Assembly (NCBI RefSeq): GCF_018688335.1
Contig: NZ_CP061316.1
Location: 248,001-312,000, forward strand
DNA from: Polynucleobacter sp. AP-Jannik-300A-C4
Lineage (GTDB): Bacteria > Pseudomonadota > Gammaproteobacteria > Burkholderiales > Burkholderiaceae
DNA length: 64,000 nt
Reading direction: 5' to 3'
Part shown: piece by piece, positions 19,357 to 28,771 of the stretch
How the letters are laid out: every line of letters starts with the position of its first letter
Position numbering within the stretch: position 1 is the stretch's first letter
Made by a program: the position numbers and the translations under genes
Notes under the pieces: generated by a model
Database searches by the model: none
What the model was told of the DNA's origin: nothing
Seen by the model: only the letters and a program-made list of their open reading frames with translations

Positions 19357-19597
19357 GTTTTACTTTCACCGTTTTCCCAGTGCTGCGCGCTTTAATGACT
19401 TTGATGAGCGAGAGGTCATCCACTAAGTCAAGCAGCGCTTCATATGCTTTTGCTGAAAGTAGATAGGCTTCAGGTTTATTGTGGTTCAGAACAGCCACGG
19501 GTAGATCCCCTGCAATTTCTAGAATTTTGCTCGGATTACGCCTAAGATCAGTCATGCTGACTGTAGTTTTGGCATGAATGGTTTGCGTAATTGTCAT
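19343..19597 (-). CDS. Phd/YefM-like antitoxin partner of RelE
   Basis: This 84-residue protein begins MTITQTIHAKTTVSMTDLRRNPSKILE, a DNA-binding N-terminus of the Phd/YefM type (S-x-x-D-L-R-x-N-P). PVAVLNHNKPEAYLLSAKAYEAL and a toxin-binding C-terminus follow. I chose the ATG at 19597. The frame runs open further upstream to 19714, but that stretch overlaps queC and would cover the operator. It should neutralise the RelE-like toxin and, with it, repress its own promoter at the inverted repeat just upstream. The toxin gene overlaps its 3' end by 14 bases. Confidence 0.82.
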   Translation of the reverse strand: MTITQTIHAKTTVSMTDLRRNPSKILEIAGDLPVAVLNHNKPEAYLLSAKAYEALLDLVDDLSLIKVIKARSTGKTVKVKLEDL

Positions 19598-19600
19598 AAT

Positions 19601-19638
19601 AAAATACCCATAATTTAGTGCATTATTATGTGTATTTT
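19601..19638. promoter_or_regulatory. Inverted-repeat operator of the toxin-antitoxin operon
   Basis: AAAATACCCATAAT at 19601-19614 is repeated in reverse as ATTATGTGTATTTT at 19625-19638, with one mismatch in 14 and a 10-base spacer. It starts three bases before the antitoxin ATG, on the promoter side. Toxin-antitoxin pairs usually repress themselves through such sites, so this is the likely binding site of the complex. Confidence 0.65.
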
Positions 19639-19685
19639 GTAAAAAGTCAAACCCTTTCCCGAGTGGGGGATCGCTCTGGTTTGAC

Positions 19686-20426
19686 TTAGCTTCTACGGTA
19701 GCGCGTTGGATCACTTAAGTTAGCTTGCTTAAAGCCTGCTTGCCTTAGTCGACAAGACTCACATTCGCCACAAGCTTCACCTAAATCGTTTGCTTGATAA
19801 CAAGAAACAGTTTGTGAGTAGTCGACACCTAGGGTGGTGCCCAGTTGAATGATTTCTGCTTTGCTCATGCTGATGATGGGCGCGTGCACCCGAAAGCGAT
19901 TCTCATTGTTCAGTGCTTCTACGCCAGCTTTGGTGGCCAAGTTGGCCATCGTCTCAAATGAGGCGACATATTCTGGGCGACAGTCTGGGTAGCCTGAGTA
20001 GTCAACGGCATTGGCACCATAAAAAATATCCAATCCACCCAATGACTCAGCCCAGCCCAAAGCAAGGGATAGCAAAATCGTATTACGTGCAGGGACATAG
20101 GTAACCGGAATTTCAAGATCTTTGCCTGGGGTTGTGGGGATATCGATAGATGAGTCGGTCAGAGCCGAACCCCCAAAGCGCGTGAGGTCTAAATTCACGA
20201 CCTCATGACGAATAACACCCATTTTCTTGGCAATATGTTTTGCTGCTGCTAGTTCGGATGAGTGGCGTTGACCATAGCCAACAGATAACACATAAGGTGC
20301 ATATCCGAGATCTTTCGCTAAGGCTAGAATAGTGCTCGAATCTAGACCGCCTGAGAACAAAATCACTGCTGGAGCATCGGGTGTGCGAGGAGCGATATTC
20401 TGAAAGGCTGCAGACAGCGATGACAT
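19686..20426 (-). CDS. queC: 7-cyano-7-deazaguanine synthase
   Basis: QueC makes preQ0, the precursor of the modified tRNA base queuosine, from carboxy-deazaguanine, ammonia and ATP. The 246 residues contain the PP-loop [14 protein letters not shown] near 23, [17 protein letters not shown] near 114 and the zinc-binding cysteines in [17 protein letters not shown] near 208. It lies 31 bases after cpoB in the tol-pal operon, a common arrangement in proteobacteria. Its end is 88 bases from the antitoxin start. Confidence 0.95.
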   Translation of the reverse strand: MSSLSAAFQNIAPRTPDAPAVILFSGGLDSSTILALAKDLGYAPYVLSVGYGQRHSSELAAAKHIAKKMGVIRHEVVNLDLTRFGGSALTDSSIDIPTTPGKDLEIPVTYVPARNTILLSLALGWAESLGGLDIFYGANAVDYSGYPDCRPEYVASFETMANLATKAGVEALNNENRFRVHAPIISMSKAEIIQLGTTLGVDYSQTVSCYQANDLGEACGECESCRLRQAGFKQANLSDPTRYRRS

Positions 20427-20457
20427 GGTGAAATAATTCTTTGCTTGGCTTATGGAA

Positions 20458-21189
20458 TTACTTCGTTGCAGCGATCAGTTGTTGCGCATCTTTTGCCGCT
20501 TCAGTGTCTGGATACTTGCTGATGATCTCGCTAAAGGTTTTCTTGGCAGCTGATTTGTTACCACTTTCCAATTGCGAATTACCGAGTGTCAACATAGCCG
20601 ATGGAATGCGTGGGTGATTTGGGTAGCGCTTAATCAGGCTCTGCAGTTGCGTAATCGCGCCGGCATAGTCTTTGTTAGCGTATTTGCTGTTACCACTCCA
20701 AAAGAGTGCCAGCGGTGCATAAGGGCTAGTAGAGTACTTTTTAGCAAAGACAGAGAACTCGCTATCTGCTTTTTTAAGACTGCCTGCCTGAAAGGTCTTC
20801 AATGCATCGTCGTAGGCTTTTTTCTCGCCGGGTTGGACAGTACCGCTCACGCCTTCAATAGTTGCAGTGCGGGGTTCAAAATTACCTAAGCGAGTATCGA
20901 GATCTTGATAATAGGTTTTTTGACTGGTGCCAATATCTTGACCTTGTTTCTCAAGCTCCTCCACCTTTCCTCGAAGCTCAGCATTATCAGTTTTTAGTTT
21001 ATCGATCTGCCCTTGTAATTCAAGCTGTGTTGTTGCTAGGGATTTGCGTAAGTCCAATATGGCTTTTCGTGCATCGTCATCTGCAAAGAGTGCCCAAGCA
21101 TTGTTGGATATCCCTAGGAAAACAGTGGCGGCACTTAAACAAAACGCTCGTGAGAGCGTTTGTTTAAAAGAGTGTGAAAGCATAGACAT
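20458..21189 (-). CDS. cpoB: Cell-division coordinator CpoB (YbgF), Tol-Pal associated
   Basis: This periplasmic protein links Tol-Pal activity to septal peptidoglycan synthesis. The 243 residues have a signal peptide to about residue 33 and a coiled coil near 40-85 ([20 protein letters not shown]) for trimerisation. Three TPR repeats follow, starting with [19 protein letters not shown] near 123. Its start shares one base with the pal stop (TAATG). The order tolB-pal-cpoB is the classical one. Confidence 0.93.
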   Translation of the reverse strand: MSMLSHSFKQTLSRAFCLSAATVFLGISNNAWALFADDDARKAILDLRKSLATTQLELQGQIDKLKTDNAELRGKVEELEKQGQDIGTSQKTYYQDLDTRLGNFEPRTATIEGVSGTVQPGEKKAYDDALKTFQAGSLKKADSEFSVFAKKYSTSPYAPLALFWSGNSKYANKDYAGAITQLQSLIKRYPNHPRIPSAMLTLGNSQLESGNKSAAKKTFSEIISKYPDTEAAKDAQQLIAATK

Positions 21190-21689
21190 TAGTTTGTAAT
21201 GTAAACAATATCAGCGCGACGATTTTCTGCCCAAGCCGCTTCGCTATCACCTTCAGCTTTTGGCTTCTCTTTACCAAAGCTCACCGCCTCCATTTGGTTC
21301 TCAGAAACACCCATTAGATTGAGTGACTTACGTACGGCATCTGAACGGCGTTGACCCAAAGCTAAGTTGTACTCTGCAGTGCCGCGCTCATCGGTATTGC
21401 CTTGAATAATGACCTTTTGATTCGGGTTAGCTTTTAAGAAGCTTGCATGTGCGGACAATTGTTTTTGATATTTAGTTTGAACGGTGTATTCATTCAAATC
21501 AAAGTACACGCTACGTTGGAAGAGTGGGCTGCTTGGATCATTCCATGGCTGTGAGCCAAAGTTACCGCTACCACCACCATTGGCCCCATCAACATCATCC
21601 AATTTGACGCTTGAGCAAGCTGCTAAAAATAAAGCTGTTACCCCGACGAGAGTGAGGGTTGCGGTACGGCGTGCGATAGAAGTCTTCAT
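21189..21689 (-). CDS. pal: Peptidoglycan-associated lipoprotein Pal
   Basis: This outer-membrane lipoprotein binds peptidoglycan and TolB. The 166 residues have a lipobox LAAC ending at Cys 25 and a Gly/Asn-rich linker. An OmpA-like domain follows, with YFDLNEYTVQ near 65 and the peptidoglycan-binding NTDERGTAEYNLALGQRRS near 97. Asp-2 after the lipidated Cys is absent (CSS), so export to the outer membrane is expected. A 118-base gap with a strong stem-loop separates it from tolB. Confidence 0.96.
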   Translation of the reverse strand: MKTSIARRTATLTLVGVTALFLAACSSVKLDDVDGANGGGSGNFGSQPWNDPSSPLFQRSVYFDLNEYTVQTKYQKQLSAHASFLKANPNQKVIIQGNTDERGTAEYNLALGQRRSDAVRKSLNLMGVSENQMEAVSFGKEKPKAEGDSEAAWAENRRADIVYITN

Positions 21690-21731
21690 GATCTGTCCTT
21701 TTTCCTACAAACTGAGTAACTAAATAAGCTG

Positions 21732-21771
21732 ATAGCCAATATTATGCCCCTAAGAGCTCAATATTGGCTAT
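21732..21771. repeat. Stem-loop between tolB and pal
   Basis: ATAGCCAATATT at 21732-21743 pairs perfectly with AATATTGGCTAT at 21760-21771, around a 16-base loop. On the minus strand no clear T run follows, so it looks more like an mRNA-stabilising or processing hairpin than a full terminator. It could let pal be expressed at a different level from tolB. Confidence 0.6.
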
Positions 21772-21807
21772 TTAGCCGGAAAGATCAGAATTGAATTTAC
21801 TGAGACT

Positions 21808-23139
21808 TTAGTCCATAAAAGGACCCCAGGACGGCTGACGTACATCTGATCCTGGAATGCTCAATATCTGCTTAGAATTGCCATCTACTGAAACTGCAGC
21901 CAAAACCCGCTTTCCACCCAGCTTTGTGGAATACAGTACATAGCGGCCATTTGCGGCAAAGGATGGGGACTCGTCGCTAGTTCCATCTGTCAGTGCTTGG
22001 GTATCGCCTGTTGCTAAATTGAGGATATAAAGGCGGAATGCCCCGCCAATATTGGCAATGTAGGCAAGATACTTACCATCCGGTGAAATGCGCGGTGAAG
22101 TTACAAAACCTTGCTTGAAGGTGATGCGTTTAGCACCCTCAACCTGCTCACCTTCGGAGCTCATCCGATAGATTTGTGGATTACCACCACGATCGCTCGT
22201 GAAGTAAATATATCGACCATCTGCTGAATACTGTGGTTCGGTATCAATGGTGCGACCACGGGTGAGGCGTTGTAACCCGGTGCCATCCGCATTAATGCCA
22301 TAGATCTGGGTATTGCCATCTTTGGAAAGTGATACAGCTAATTTCTTGCCATCTGGCGACCAGGCTGGTGCGCTGTTGTTTCCCTTTTGGTTGGATAGCG
22401 GAATACGGCGACCAGTAGCGAGTTCGTGGACGTAGATAACGGGCTTGCGATCTTCAAATGATACGTAAGCCACTTTCTTGCCATCGGGGGACCATGACGG
22501 AGAGATGATTGGCTCACCGCTATTCATGGCATTGCGAATATTTTGACCATCTGCATCAGAGATCACCAAACGATAGCGTTTACCTTCTTTAATCACGTAG
22601 GAAAGGCGGGTTGAGAAAATGCCCCGCTCACCCAATAACTTGAGGATGATGTCATCTGCAATTTTGTGACCTGCAGCACGCAAATTGTCTGCGCTGGAAT
22701 TAATATTTAAGCCGCCAAGACTTTCGGATTTACGAATATCAAAAAGCTTATAGTGAATCTCAAACTGACCCGCGCCAGTTTGAACTACAGATCCTAGCGC
22801 CAAAGCATCTGCACCCCGAGCCGCCCATGATTTGTAGTTAGGTGTACCCTCGTCACTTTCGGTGGCATTGCCGTTTTCAGTATTTTTGAAGTAACCACTG
22901 CGTGCCAAATCTTGACGAATGATGTCAGTAATACTAGTAGGTAATTTATTCTCATCTTTGAACCGCATTACGGCTATGGGATAGAGCGACTGACCTACGC
23001 CCGTGATTTCAATATTCATTTGCGCTAGCGCAGAGGAGCTCATACCAAACATTGAGATCATCACGGCGAGCACTACTGTAGTAAGTGAAAAAACTTGTTT
23101 ATAGGTAGTACGCTTAATCAATTTAGCTACTTGCAACAT
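21808..23139 (-). CDS. tolB: Tol-Pal system beta-propeller protein TolB
   Basis: This periplasmic protein cycles between TolA and Pal during outer-membrane constriction. The 443 residues have a signal peptide cut near residue 40 (SSALAQMNIEI). An N-terminal alpha/beta domain and a six-bladed propeller follow, with repeated blade motifs such as PSWSPDGKKVAYVSF, PAWSPDGKKLAVSL and PQYSADGRYIYFTSD. Length is normal. It begins three bases after tolA. The TolA-binding N-terminus of the mature protein (MNIEITGVGQSLYP) is present. Confidence 0.97.
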   Translation of the reverse strand: MLQVAKLIKRTTYKQVFSLTTVVLAVMISMFGMSSSALAQMNIEITGVGQSLYPIAVMRFKDENKLPTSITDIIRQDLARSGYFKNTENGNATESDEGTPNYKSWAARGADALALGSVVQTGAGQFEIHYKLFDIRKSESLGGLNINSSADNLRAAGHKIADDIILKLLGERGIFSTRLSYVIKEGKRYRLVISDADGQNIRNAMNSGEPIISPSWSPDGKKVAYVSFEDRKPVIYVHELATGRRIPLSNQKGNNSAPAWSPDGKKLAVSLSKDGNTQIYGINADGTGLQRLTRGRTIDTEPQYSADGRYIYFTSDRGGNPQIYRMSSEGEQVEGAKRITFKQGFVTSPRISPDGKYLAYIANIGGAFRLYILNLATGDTQALTDGTSDESPSFAANGRYVLYSTKLGGKRVLAAVSVDGNSKQILSIPGSDVRQPSWGPFMD

Positions 23140-23142
23140 GCT

Positions 23143-24018
23143 TTAGTCCTTGGGTTTAAAGGTCAGCTTAACTTCTCTTTGGGGAATTTTGCCATTGTCG
23201 TCTTTCGGCAGACTTTCTGCGCGAGTGAGCGCAAGTAGCACTGCGCGATCCCAGCCAGCATTTCCACTGGAGCTCACGAGATCTGTACTTAAGATCGCGC
23301 CATCGGGTGCGAGATTGACTTTAACGACTGCCGCAGGATTGCCGCTTATTGATTCTGGGTTAAATACGATGAGCGGCTTTACTTTCTTAACTACCTTATC
23401 CGTCCAGCCAGGAGGTGCATTGCCGCCAGCGCCTACTCCGCTGCCACTTGTTCCACCACTGCCGCCTTCTGCACCAGCAGCTGCACGCAGGCGCGCTAGC
23501 TGATCCGCACGCACTTTTTCAGCTGCGGCATTGGTTTTTGTTTCGGCAGGTGATTTGGATTCCACTTTTTGAGGAGGGTCAACTTTTTTTGGTTTTTCCT
23601 TCTCCTTTGGAGGTGGAGGTGCTTGCACTGGTTTGGGAACTTCTTTTTTGGGAGGCTCTTTTACTTTTTCCTTCGGTGGTGGAGGTGGAGGCTGTATAGC
23701 CTTAGGAGCTTCTTTTGGTATTTCTTTTCTAGGAGGCTCTTTTTCAACAGGTTTTTTATTGATAGCGATGTCCGCTGCCTCTTCCTTGATCTCTGCCTTT
23801 ACTTCTGGTACAACAGGTGTTTCAACTTGTTGACTAGCATCCCAGAGCTCAACTTCTACTCCAGATGGAGTGGAGTTATTCCAGTTGATACCAATGACTA
23901 AGAATGCAAGTAAACCTAAGTGCGCAGCTAATGAAAAACTAAAAGCACGTTTTGTGCTTTCATTTTTAGTTGGGCGTCCTCGAGAAAAGTTCGAGTGAAA
24001 AGTTTGCGCGCTATTCAT
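23143..24018 (-). CDS. tolA: Cell envelope protein TolA
   Basis: TolA is the inner-membrane protein that spans the periplasm and transmits energy from TolQR to Pal/TolB. The 291 residues have one membrane segment near 30-45. A Lys/Pro/Glu-rich middle region near 65-180 contains proline runs, and a folded TonB-like C-terminal domain begins near 205. The middle region is shorter and much more proline-rich than the long Ala/Lys helix of E. coli TolA. Low-complexity DNA here opens long frames on the other strand that are not genes. Confidence 0.93.
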   Translation of the reverse strand: MNSAQTFHSNFSRGRPTKNESTKRAFSFSLAAHLGLLAFLVIGINWNNSTPSGVEVELWDASQQVETPVVPEVKAEIKEEAADIAINKKPVEKEPPRKEIPKEAPKAIQPPPPPPKEKVKEPPKKEVPKPVQAPPPPKEKEKPKKVDPPQKVESKSPAETKTNAAAEKVRADQLARLRAAAGAEGGSGGTSGSGVGAGGNAPPGWTDKVVKKVKPLIVFNPESISGNPAAVVKVNLAPDGAILSTDLVSSSGNAGWDRAVLLALTRAESLPKDDNGKIPQREVKLTFKPKD

Positions 24019-24037
24019 GTATGCGGAACAAAAAGCC

Positions 24038-24457
24038 TTATTGACTCTTCACGGCAAGACCAACACGTTTCACGCCATTTTCTTTGAGTTTAGACATGAC
24101 TTCCATCACGACTTCATATTTAATAGATTTGTCTGCAGCAAGAACAACGGGTTGCTCGGCCGATTTTTCTGCTTGTGATCTTGCAAATGCACCGAGCTCA
24201 AATTTATTTAAGGTTTGAACCGGATCACCATCTTTGCGAACGATGATATTTTCATTGGCATCGATTGTTAAAAAGACGGGTGGCAAAGATTGCACTTTTG
24301 CCCCACCTACAGTTGGTAAATTGACGACACCAGGATTGACCATTGGTGCAGTCACCATAAAGATGACGAGCAGCACCAACATCACATCAATGTAAGGTAC
24401 GACATTGATATCGGCCATTGCCCGACGCTTAGAGGATTTTCTGAGTGAGCCAGCCAT
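24038..24457 (-). CDS. tolR: Tol-Pal proton-channel subunit TolR
   Basis: TolR forms the proton channel with TolQ that powers TolA. The 139 residues contain one membrane helix, DINVVPYIDVMLVLLVIFMV, with the essential Asp near residue 24. A periplasmic domain ends in VGLAVKSQ. Spacing to tolA is 19 bases and to tolQ two bases. It is homologous to the ExbD gene at 29.9 kb but is assigned to Tol by its operon. Confidence 0.95.
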   Translation of the reverse strand: MAGSLRKSSKRRAMADINVVPYIDVMLVLLVIFMVTAPMVNPGVVNLPTVGGAKVQSLPPVFLTIDANENIIVRKDGDPVQTLNKFELGAFARSQAEKSAEQPVVLAADKSIKYEVVMEVMSKLKENGVKRVGLAVKSQ

Positions 24458-24459
24458 GC

Positions 24460-25116
24460 TTATTTGCCTGAAGCTTGGCGTTGCAAGATATTGGTGAACT
24501 CTTCGATGAAGGTTTCAAAGCGGATGGCGAGCCGGTCCACATCCGTTGCTGCGCGGTTGTATGCAACTACCGCAGGAATCGCTGCAAATAGACCGATCGC
24601 GGTGGCAACGAGCGCTTCAGCAATGCCTGGGGCTACCGCTGCCAAGGTGGCGTTTTGAACGTTGGCTAAACCGCGGAAGGCATGCATGATCCCCCAAACG
24701 GTACCAAAAAGGCCAATATAGGGGGATACAGAGCCTACTGAAGCTAGGAATGGTAGGTTGGCTTCCAACATATCCATTTCACGCTGGTAGGTGGCTTTCA
24801 TGGCTCGGCGTGCGGCGTCAATTTCTCGCACTTTCATGAACTCCTGCATGCCGGCCTCAAAGATATGCTCTAAAACAGCGTCGCTGCGGGTATTGCGCTG
24901 AGCAGCATTAAATAAGGTGTTCAGATCTCCGCCGGACCAAAAGTCACGCTCAAAACGCTCGGTGTCTTGCCTTACGCCTCGCAGAATGGCTGTTTTCTTA
25001 AAAATGATGGTCCATGAGGCCACAGACATGCTGAGTAATAACAACATTACTAGCTGGACTAATAGGCTGGCATTGAGGACTAGGGAGAGGAATGAGAGGT
25101 CTTGTGTAGTGGTCAT
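24460..25116 (-). CDS. tolQ: Tol-Pal proton-channel subunit TolQ
   Basis: This inner-membrane proton-channel protein has three membrane helices: residues about 15-35, 130-155 and 165-190. The characteristic VGSVSPYIGLFGTVWGIMHAF and the third-helix region ALVATAIGLFAAIPAVVAYN are both present. The 218 residues are of normal length. It is the first gene of the tolQRAB-pal-cpoB-queC operon. The acyl-thioesterase gene ybgC, usual in front of tolQ, is absent here. The upstream neighbour is glyA on the other strand. Confidence 0.95.
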   Translation of the reverse strand: MTTTQDLSFLSLVLNASLLVQLVMLLLLSMSVASWTIIFKKTAILRGVRQDTERFERDFWSGGDLNTLFNAAQRNTRSDAVLEHIFEAGMQEFMKVREIDAARRAMKATYQREMDMLEANLPFLASVGSVSPYIGLFGTVWGIMHAFRGLANVQNATLAAVAPGIAEALVATAIGLFAAIPAVVAYNRAATDVDRLAIRFETFIEEFTNILQRQASGK

Positions 25117-25186
25117 GGTGGATTTTGTATGATGTAGGTTGATTTTACTAAGTTAATTCACTCAGCAATACAACTTCATCGGGATT

Positions 25187-26437
25187 ATGACCATGTTTGA
25201 CCGCCAAAACACCTTAGCCAAAACCGACCCAGAATTGTGGGCAGCGATTCAGAATGAGAATAAGCGTCAGGAAGACCATATTGAGCTGATTGCATCTGAG
25301 AACTACACCTCCCCAGCAGTCATGCAGGCGCAGGGTTCTCAGTTGACCAATAAGTACGCTGAAGGTTATCCGGGTAAGCGTTATTACGGTGGTTGTGAGT
25401 TTGTAGATGTGGCTGAACAGTTGGCGATTGATCGTGTTAAGGCCTTGTTTGGAGCTGAGGCAGCGAATGTGCAGCCGCATTGTGGCGCGTCCGCTAACCA
25501 GGCAGTGTTCTTGGCGTTCTTGAAACCAGGTGATACCTTCATGGGGATGAGTTTGGCTGAGGGCGGTCACCTTACTCATGGTATGGCTCTGAATATGAGC
25601 GGTAAGTGGTTTAACCCAATTGCTTATGGCTTAGATAAAAATGAAGAGATTGATTACGAGCAGATGGAGCGTTTGGCCCGTGAGCACAAGCCAAAATTGA
25701 TTATTGCTGGCGCGTCTGCTTACTCTAGAAAGATTGATTTTGAGCGGATTGGTAAATTAGCCAAAGAAGTAGGCGCGATTTTCATGGTGGATATGGCTCA
25801 CTATGCAGGCTTAGTTGCAGCGGGTGTTTATCCAAACCCAGTACCGCATGCCGACATCGTGACTTCTACTACCCACAAGAGCTTGCGCGGTCCTCGTGGC
25901 GGCATTATCTTGATGAAGGTGGAGCACGAGAAAGCAATTAATTCCGCAGTATTTCCAGGTCTACAAGGTGGTCCTTTGATGCACGTGATTGCTGGTAAGG
26001 CTGCAGCGTTTAAAGAGGCGCAAGAGCCCAGCTTTATTGATTATCAAAAGCAAGTCGTTGCTAATGCCAAAGCTTTGGCGGAGACGCTAATTTCTCGTGG
26101 GCTACGTATTGTTTCTGGCGGCACGGATTCTCATGTGATGTTGGTAGATTTACGTGCCAAGAAAATGACCGGTAAAGAAGCCGAGCGTGTATTAGGCGAA
26201 GCGCACATTACTTGTAACAAGAACGGCATTCCAAACGATCCAGAAAAACCAATGGTAACGAGCGGTATTCGTTTGGGCTCACCAGCAATGACTACTCGTG
26301 GCTTCAAAGAAGCCGAAGCACGTCAAGTTGGTAATTTCATTGCAGATGTTTTGGATAACCCAAATGATGCTGACAATATCGCTAAGGTTCGTGCGCAAGT
26401 AGCTGAGTTGACTAAGCGTTTCCCGGTTTACGGCTAA
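25187..26437 (+). CDS. glyA: Serine hydroxymethyltransferase
   Basis: This pyridoxal-phosphate enzyme interconverts serine and glycine with tetrahydrofolate, the main source of one-carbon units. The 416 residues have [15 protein letters not shown] near 68, [13 protein letters not shown] near 98 and the cofactor-binding lysine in [14 protein letters not shown] near 230. An ATG two codons later (25193) is an equally good start. It is followed by nrdR after 41 bases, a conserved pair in betaproteobacteria. The divergent 70-base gap to tolQ must hold both promoters. Confidence 0.98.
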   Translation: MTMFDRQNTLAKTDPELWAAIQNENKRQEDHIELIASENYTSPAVMQAQGSQLTNKYAEGYPGKRYYGGCEFVDVAEQLAIDRVKALFGAEAANVQPHCGASANQAVFLAFLKPGDTFMGMSLAEGGHLTHGMALNMSGKWFNPIAYGLDKNEEIDYEQMERLAREHKPKLIIAGASAYSRKIDFERIGKLAKEVGAIFMVDMAHYAGLVAAGVYPNPVPHADIVTSTTHKSLRGPRGGIILMKVEHEKAINSAVFPGLQGGPLMHVIAGKAAAFKEAQEPSFIDYQKQVVANAKALAETLISRGLRIVSGGTDSHVMLVDLRAKKMTGKEAERVLGEAHITCNKNGIPNDPEKPMVTSGIRLGSPAMTTRGFKEAEARQVGNFIADVLDNPNDADNIAKVRAQVAELTKRFPVYG

Positions 26438-26478
26438 TATCAATAACCGAACAAACCAAAACATAAAGAAGAACTACA

Positions 26479-26925
26479 TTGCGCTGCCCTTTCTGTCATA
26501 ACGACGATACTCAGGTTCTCGATACTCGGGTATCGGATGAGGGTGACACTATTCGTCGCCGCCGCCGTTGTGCCAAATGCGATAAACGATTTACGACTTA
26601 TGAGCGTGTAGAGTTGGTATTGCCAGCAATCGTTAAGAAGAACGGTAGCCGTGTTGAATACAGTCATGACAAGTTGGTTAGCTCAGTTAAGCTGGCCTTA
26701 CGCAAGCGCCCAGTTTCATCTGATTCTGTAGATGAATCGATTGCTCGCATTGAAGAGAAGCTACTCAGCCTAGGCGAAAAAGAAATACCAAGTGAGCGCG
26801 TTGGTGAGCTGGTGATGCGTGAACTTAAGCGTCTAGACAAGGTGGCCTACATTCGTTTCGCCTCTGTCTACAGAAGCTTTGCAGATATTGAATCTTTTGA
26901 GAGTGCACTCAAAGAGTTGAAATAA
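26479..26925 (+). CDS. nrdR: Transcriptional repressor NrdR
   Basis: NrdR represses ribonucleotide reductase genes in response to ATP/dATP. The 148 residues begin MRCPFC, the invariant N-terminus. They contain the zinc ribbon (CPFC and CAKC) at residues 3-34 with the DNA-binding RRRRRC between, and then the ATP-cone domain from about residue 48. The start codon is TTG at 26479, fixed by that N-terminus. A perfect hairpin terminator follows. Confidence 0.97.
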   Translation: MRCPFCHNDDTQVLDTRVSDEGDTIRRRRRCAKCDKRFTTYERVELVLPAIVKKNGSRVEYSHDKLVSSVKLALRKRPVSSDSVDESIARIEEKLLSLGEKEIPSERVGELVMRELKRLDKVAYIRFASVYRSFADIESFESALKELK

Positions 26926-26970
26926 GAAAACCTTAAATACTCAGCCAATTAAATAAATCAGAGAAATAAA

Positions 26971-26998
26971 AAAGGACTGCATATGCAGTCCTTTTTAC
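26971..26998. terminator. Bidirectional terminator between nrdR and adk
   Basis: AAAGGACTGCAT and ATGCAGTCCTTT form a perfect 24-base palindrome at 26971-26994. It has an A run before it and T bases after it. It lies between the convergent nrdR and adk genes and can terminate both. Confidence 0.88.
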
Positions 26999-27022
26999 AT
27001 TCGCAAGTTGCGAAGTTTTTGT

Positions 27023-27709
<687 letters not shown>

Positions 27710-27792
27710 TCATTGTCCCGTATTTTTTCGGGATCCTTTGTAACTAATTCCTAGGATTATCCCCGAGAACCCTGAGATAACCAGATTCTGGG

Positions 27793-28548
27793 CTAGTTCG
27801 CCAAGATGCGGCGGATCCGCTCGAGGTCTTCAGCTGTATCAACCCCTGCTGGCGGGGCTTCGCTGGCAGTATGGACGGCAATTCGATAGCCATTCCAGAG
27901 GGCGCGGAGCTGTTCTAGAGCTTCAGCTTGTTCTGGTGGTGCTGGTTCAAGGCGGGTGTAAGCCTGTAAAAAGTCTGCCCGATAGGCATAAATGCCCAAA
28001 TGACGTAAATGTGTGACGCATTGCGTGGATTCTGGATCCCGCACAAACGGAATGGTGGCTCTAGAGAAGTAAAGCGCCTCATTGGAGCGATTAAGAACCA
28101 CCTTAACAATATTGGGGTTCATGATTTCCGCTTCATCTGTAATGGGTACGGCAACAGTTGAAATCGCGCAGGCGGCATTGTCAGCCAAAGTTTGAGCAAC
28201 TTGATTGATCAGCTCTGGCGGAATCAAGGGTTCATCACCTTGGACATTGACGACTAAGGTATCAGCTGGAAGCTTTAATAGTTGTGCCACTTCTGCTATG
28301 CGGTCTGTACCAGTGGGGTGGTCTGGGCTGGTTAATAAACACTCGATCCTATACTCATCACATGCTGCTTGAATTTCTGGTGAATCAGTTGCAACCACAA
28401 CGCTTTGCGCATTGGATTGCTGCGCACGCTCGGCTACACGAATCACCATTGGCTTGCCACCAATATCAGCGAGTGGTTTGCGAGGTAGGCGAGAAGATCC
28501 CAGTCTTGCAGGAATCACCACTAAAAATTCGGGAGGCTTAATGCTCAT
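27793..28548 (-). CDS. kdsB: 3-deoxy-manno-octulosonate cytidylyltransferase
   Basis: KdsB activates Kdo as CMP-Kdo for the LPS inner core. The 251 residues carry VVIPARLGSSRLPRKPLADI near residue 8, VVVATDSPEI near 48 and the metal-binding VVNVQGDEPLI near 99. The related nonulosonate synthetase at 53.7 kb shares the N-terminal pattern but differs after it. It is 25 bases after the Trm112-like gene in the exbB-exbD-lpxK-trm112-kdsB-adk series. Confidence 0.97.
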   Translation of the reverse strand: MSIKPPEFLVVIPARLGSSRLPRKPLADIGGKPMVIRVAERAQQSNAQSVVVATDSPEIQAACDEYRIECLLTSPDHPTGTDRIAEVAQLLKLPADTLVVNVQGDEPLIPPELINQVAQTLADNAACAISTVAVPITDEAEIMNPNIVKVVLNRSNEALYFSRATIPFVRDPESTQCVTHLRHLGIYAYRADFLQAYTRLEPAPPEQAEALEQLRALWNGYRIAVHTASEAPPAGVDTAEDLERIRRILAN

Positions 28549-28573
28549 GAATTAGATTTAACCTGATCAATAG

Positions 28574-28753
28574 TTAATTGATTTCATCAGCAGAAAGACT
28601 GCGGGCTTCATCGACAATCATGACTGGAATATCATTGCGAATGGGGTAAGCCAGGCGATCAACCTTGCAAATGAGTTCGTGTTTTTCGGCATCCAAATGC
28701 AAAGTGCTTTTGCATAAAGGGCACACTAAAATTTCGAGTAAGCGCTTGTCCAT
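28574..28753 (-). CDS. Trm112/YcaR family zinc-ribbon-like protein
   Basis: This is a 59-residue protein starting [14 protein letters not shown]. It has a CPLC pair at residues 11-14 and a third cysteine in ELICK, then [18 protein letters not shown], the signature of the UPF0434/Trm112 family. Eukaryotic Trm112 activates methyltransferases, and the bacterial role is unclear. It sits between lpxK and kdsB, its usual place in gamma- and betaproteobacteria. The usual second CxxC is reduced to a single Cys. Confidence 0.9.
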   Translation of the reverse strand: MDKRLLEILVCPLCKSTLHLDAEKHELICKVDRLAYPIRNDIPVMIVDEARSLSADEIN

Positions 28754-28771
28754 ATGTAATCTTTGCTCTTT

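Noticed and set aside
23415..23901. Long open frames on the + strand opposite tolA
   Set aside because: They arise from the Lys/Pro-rich low-complexity codons of tolA and give runs of Trp, Phe, Leu and Gly with no domain or ribosome-binding site.
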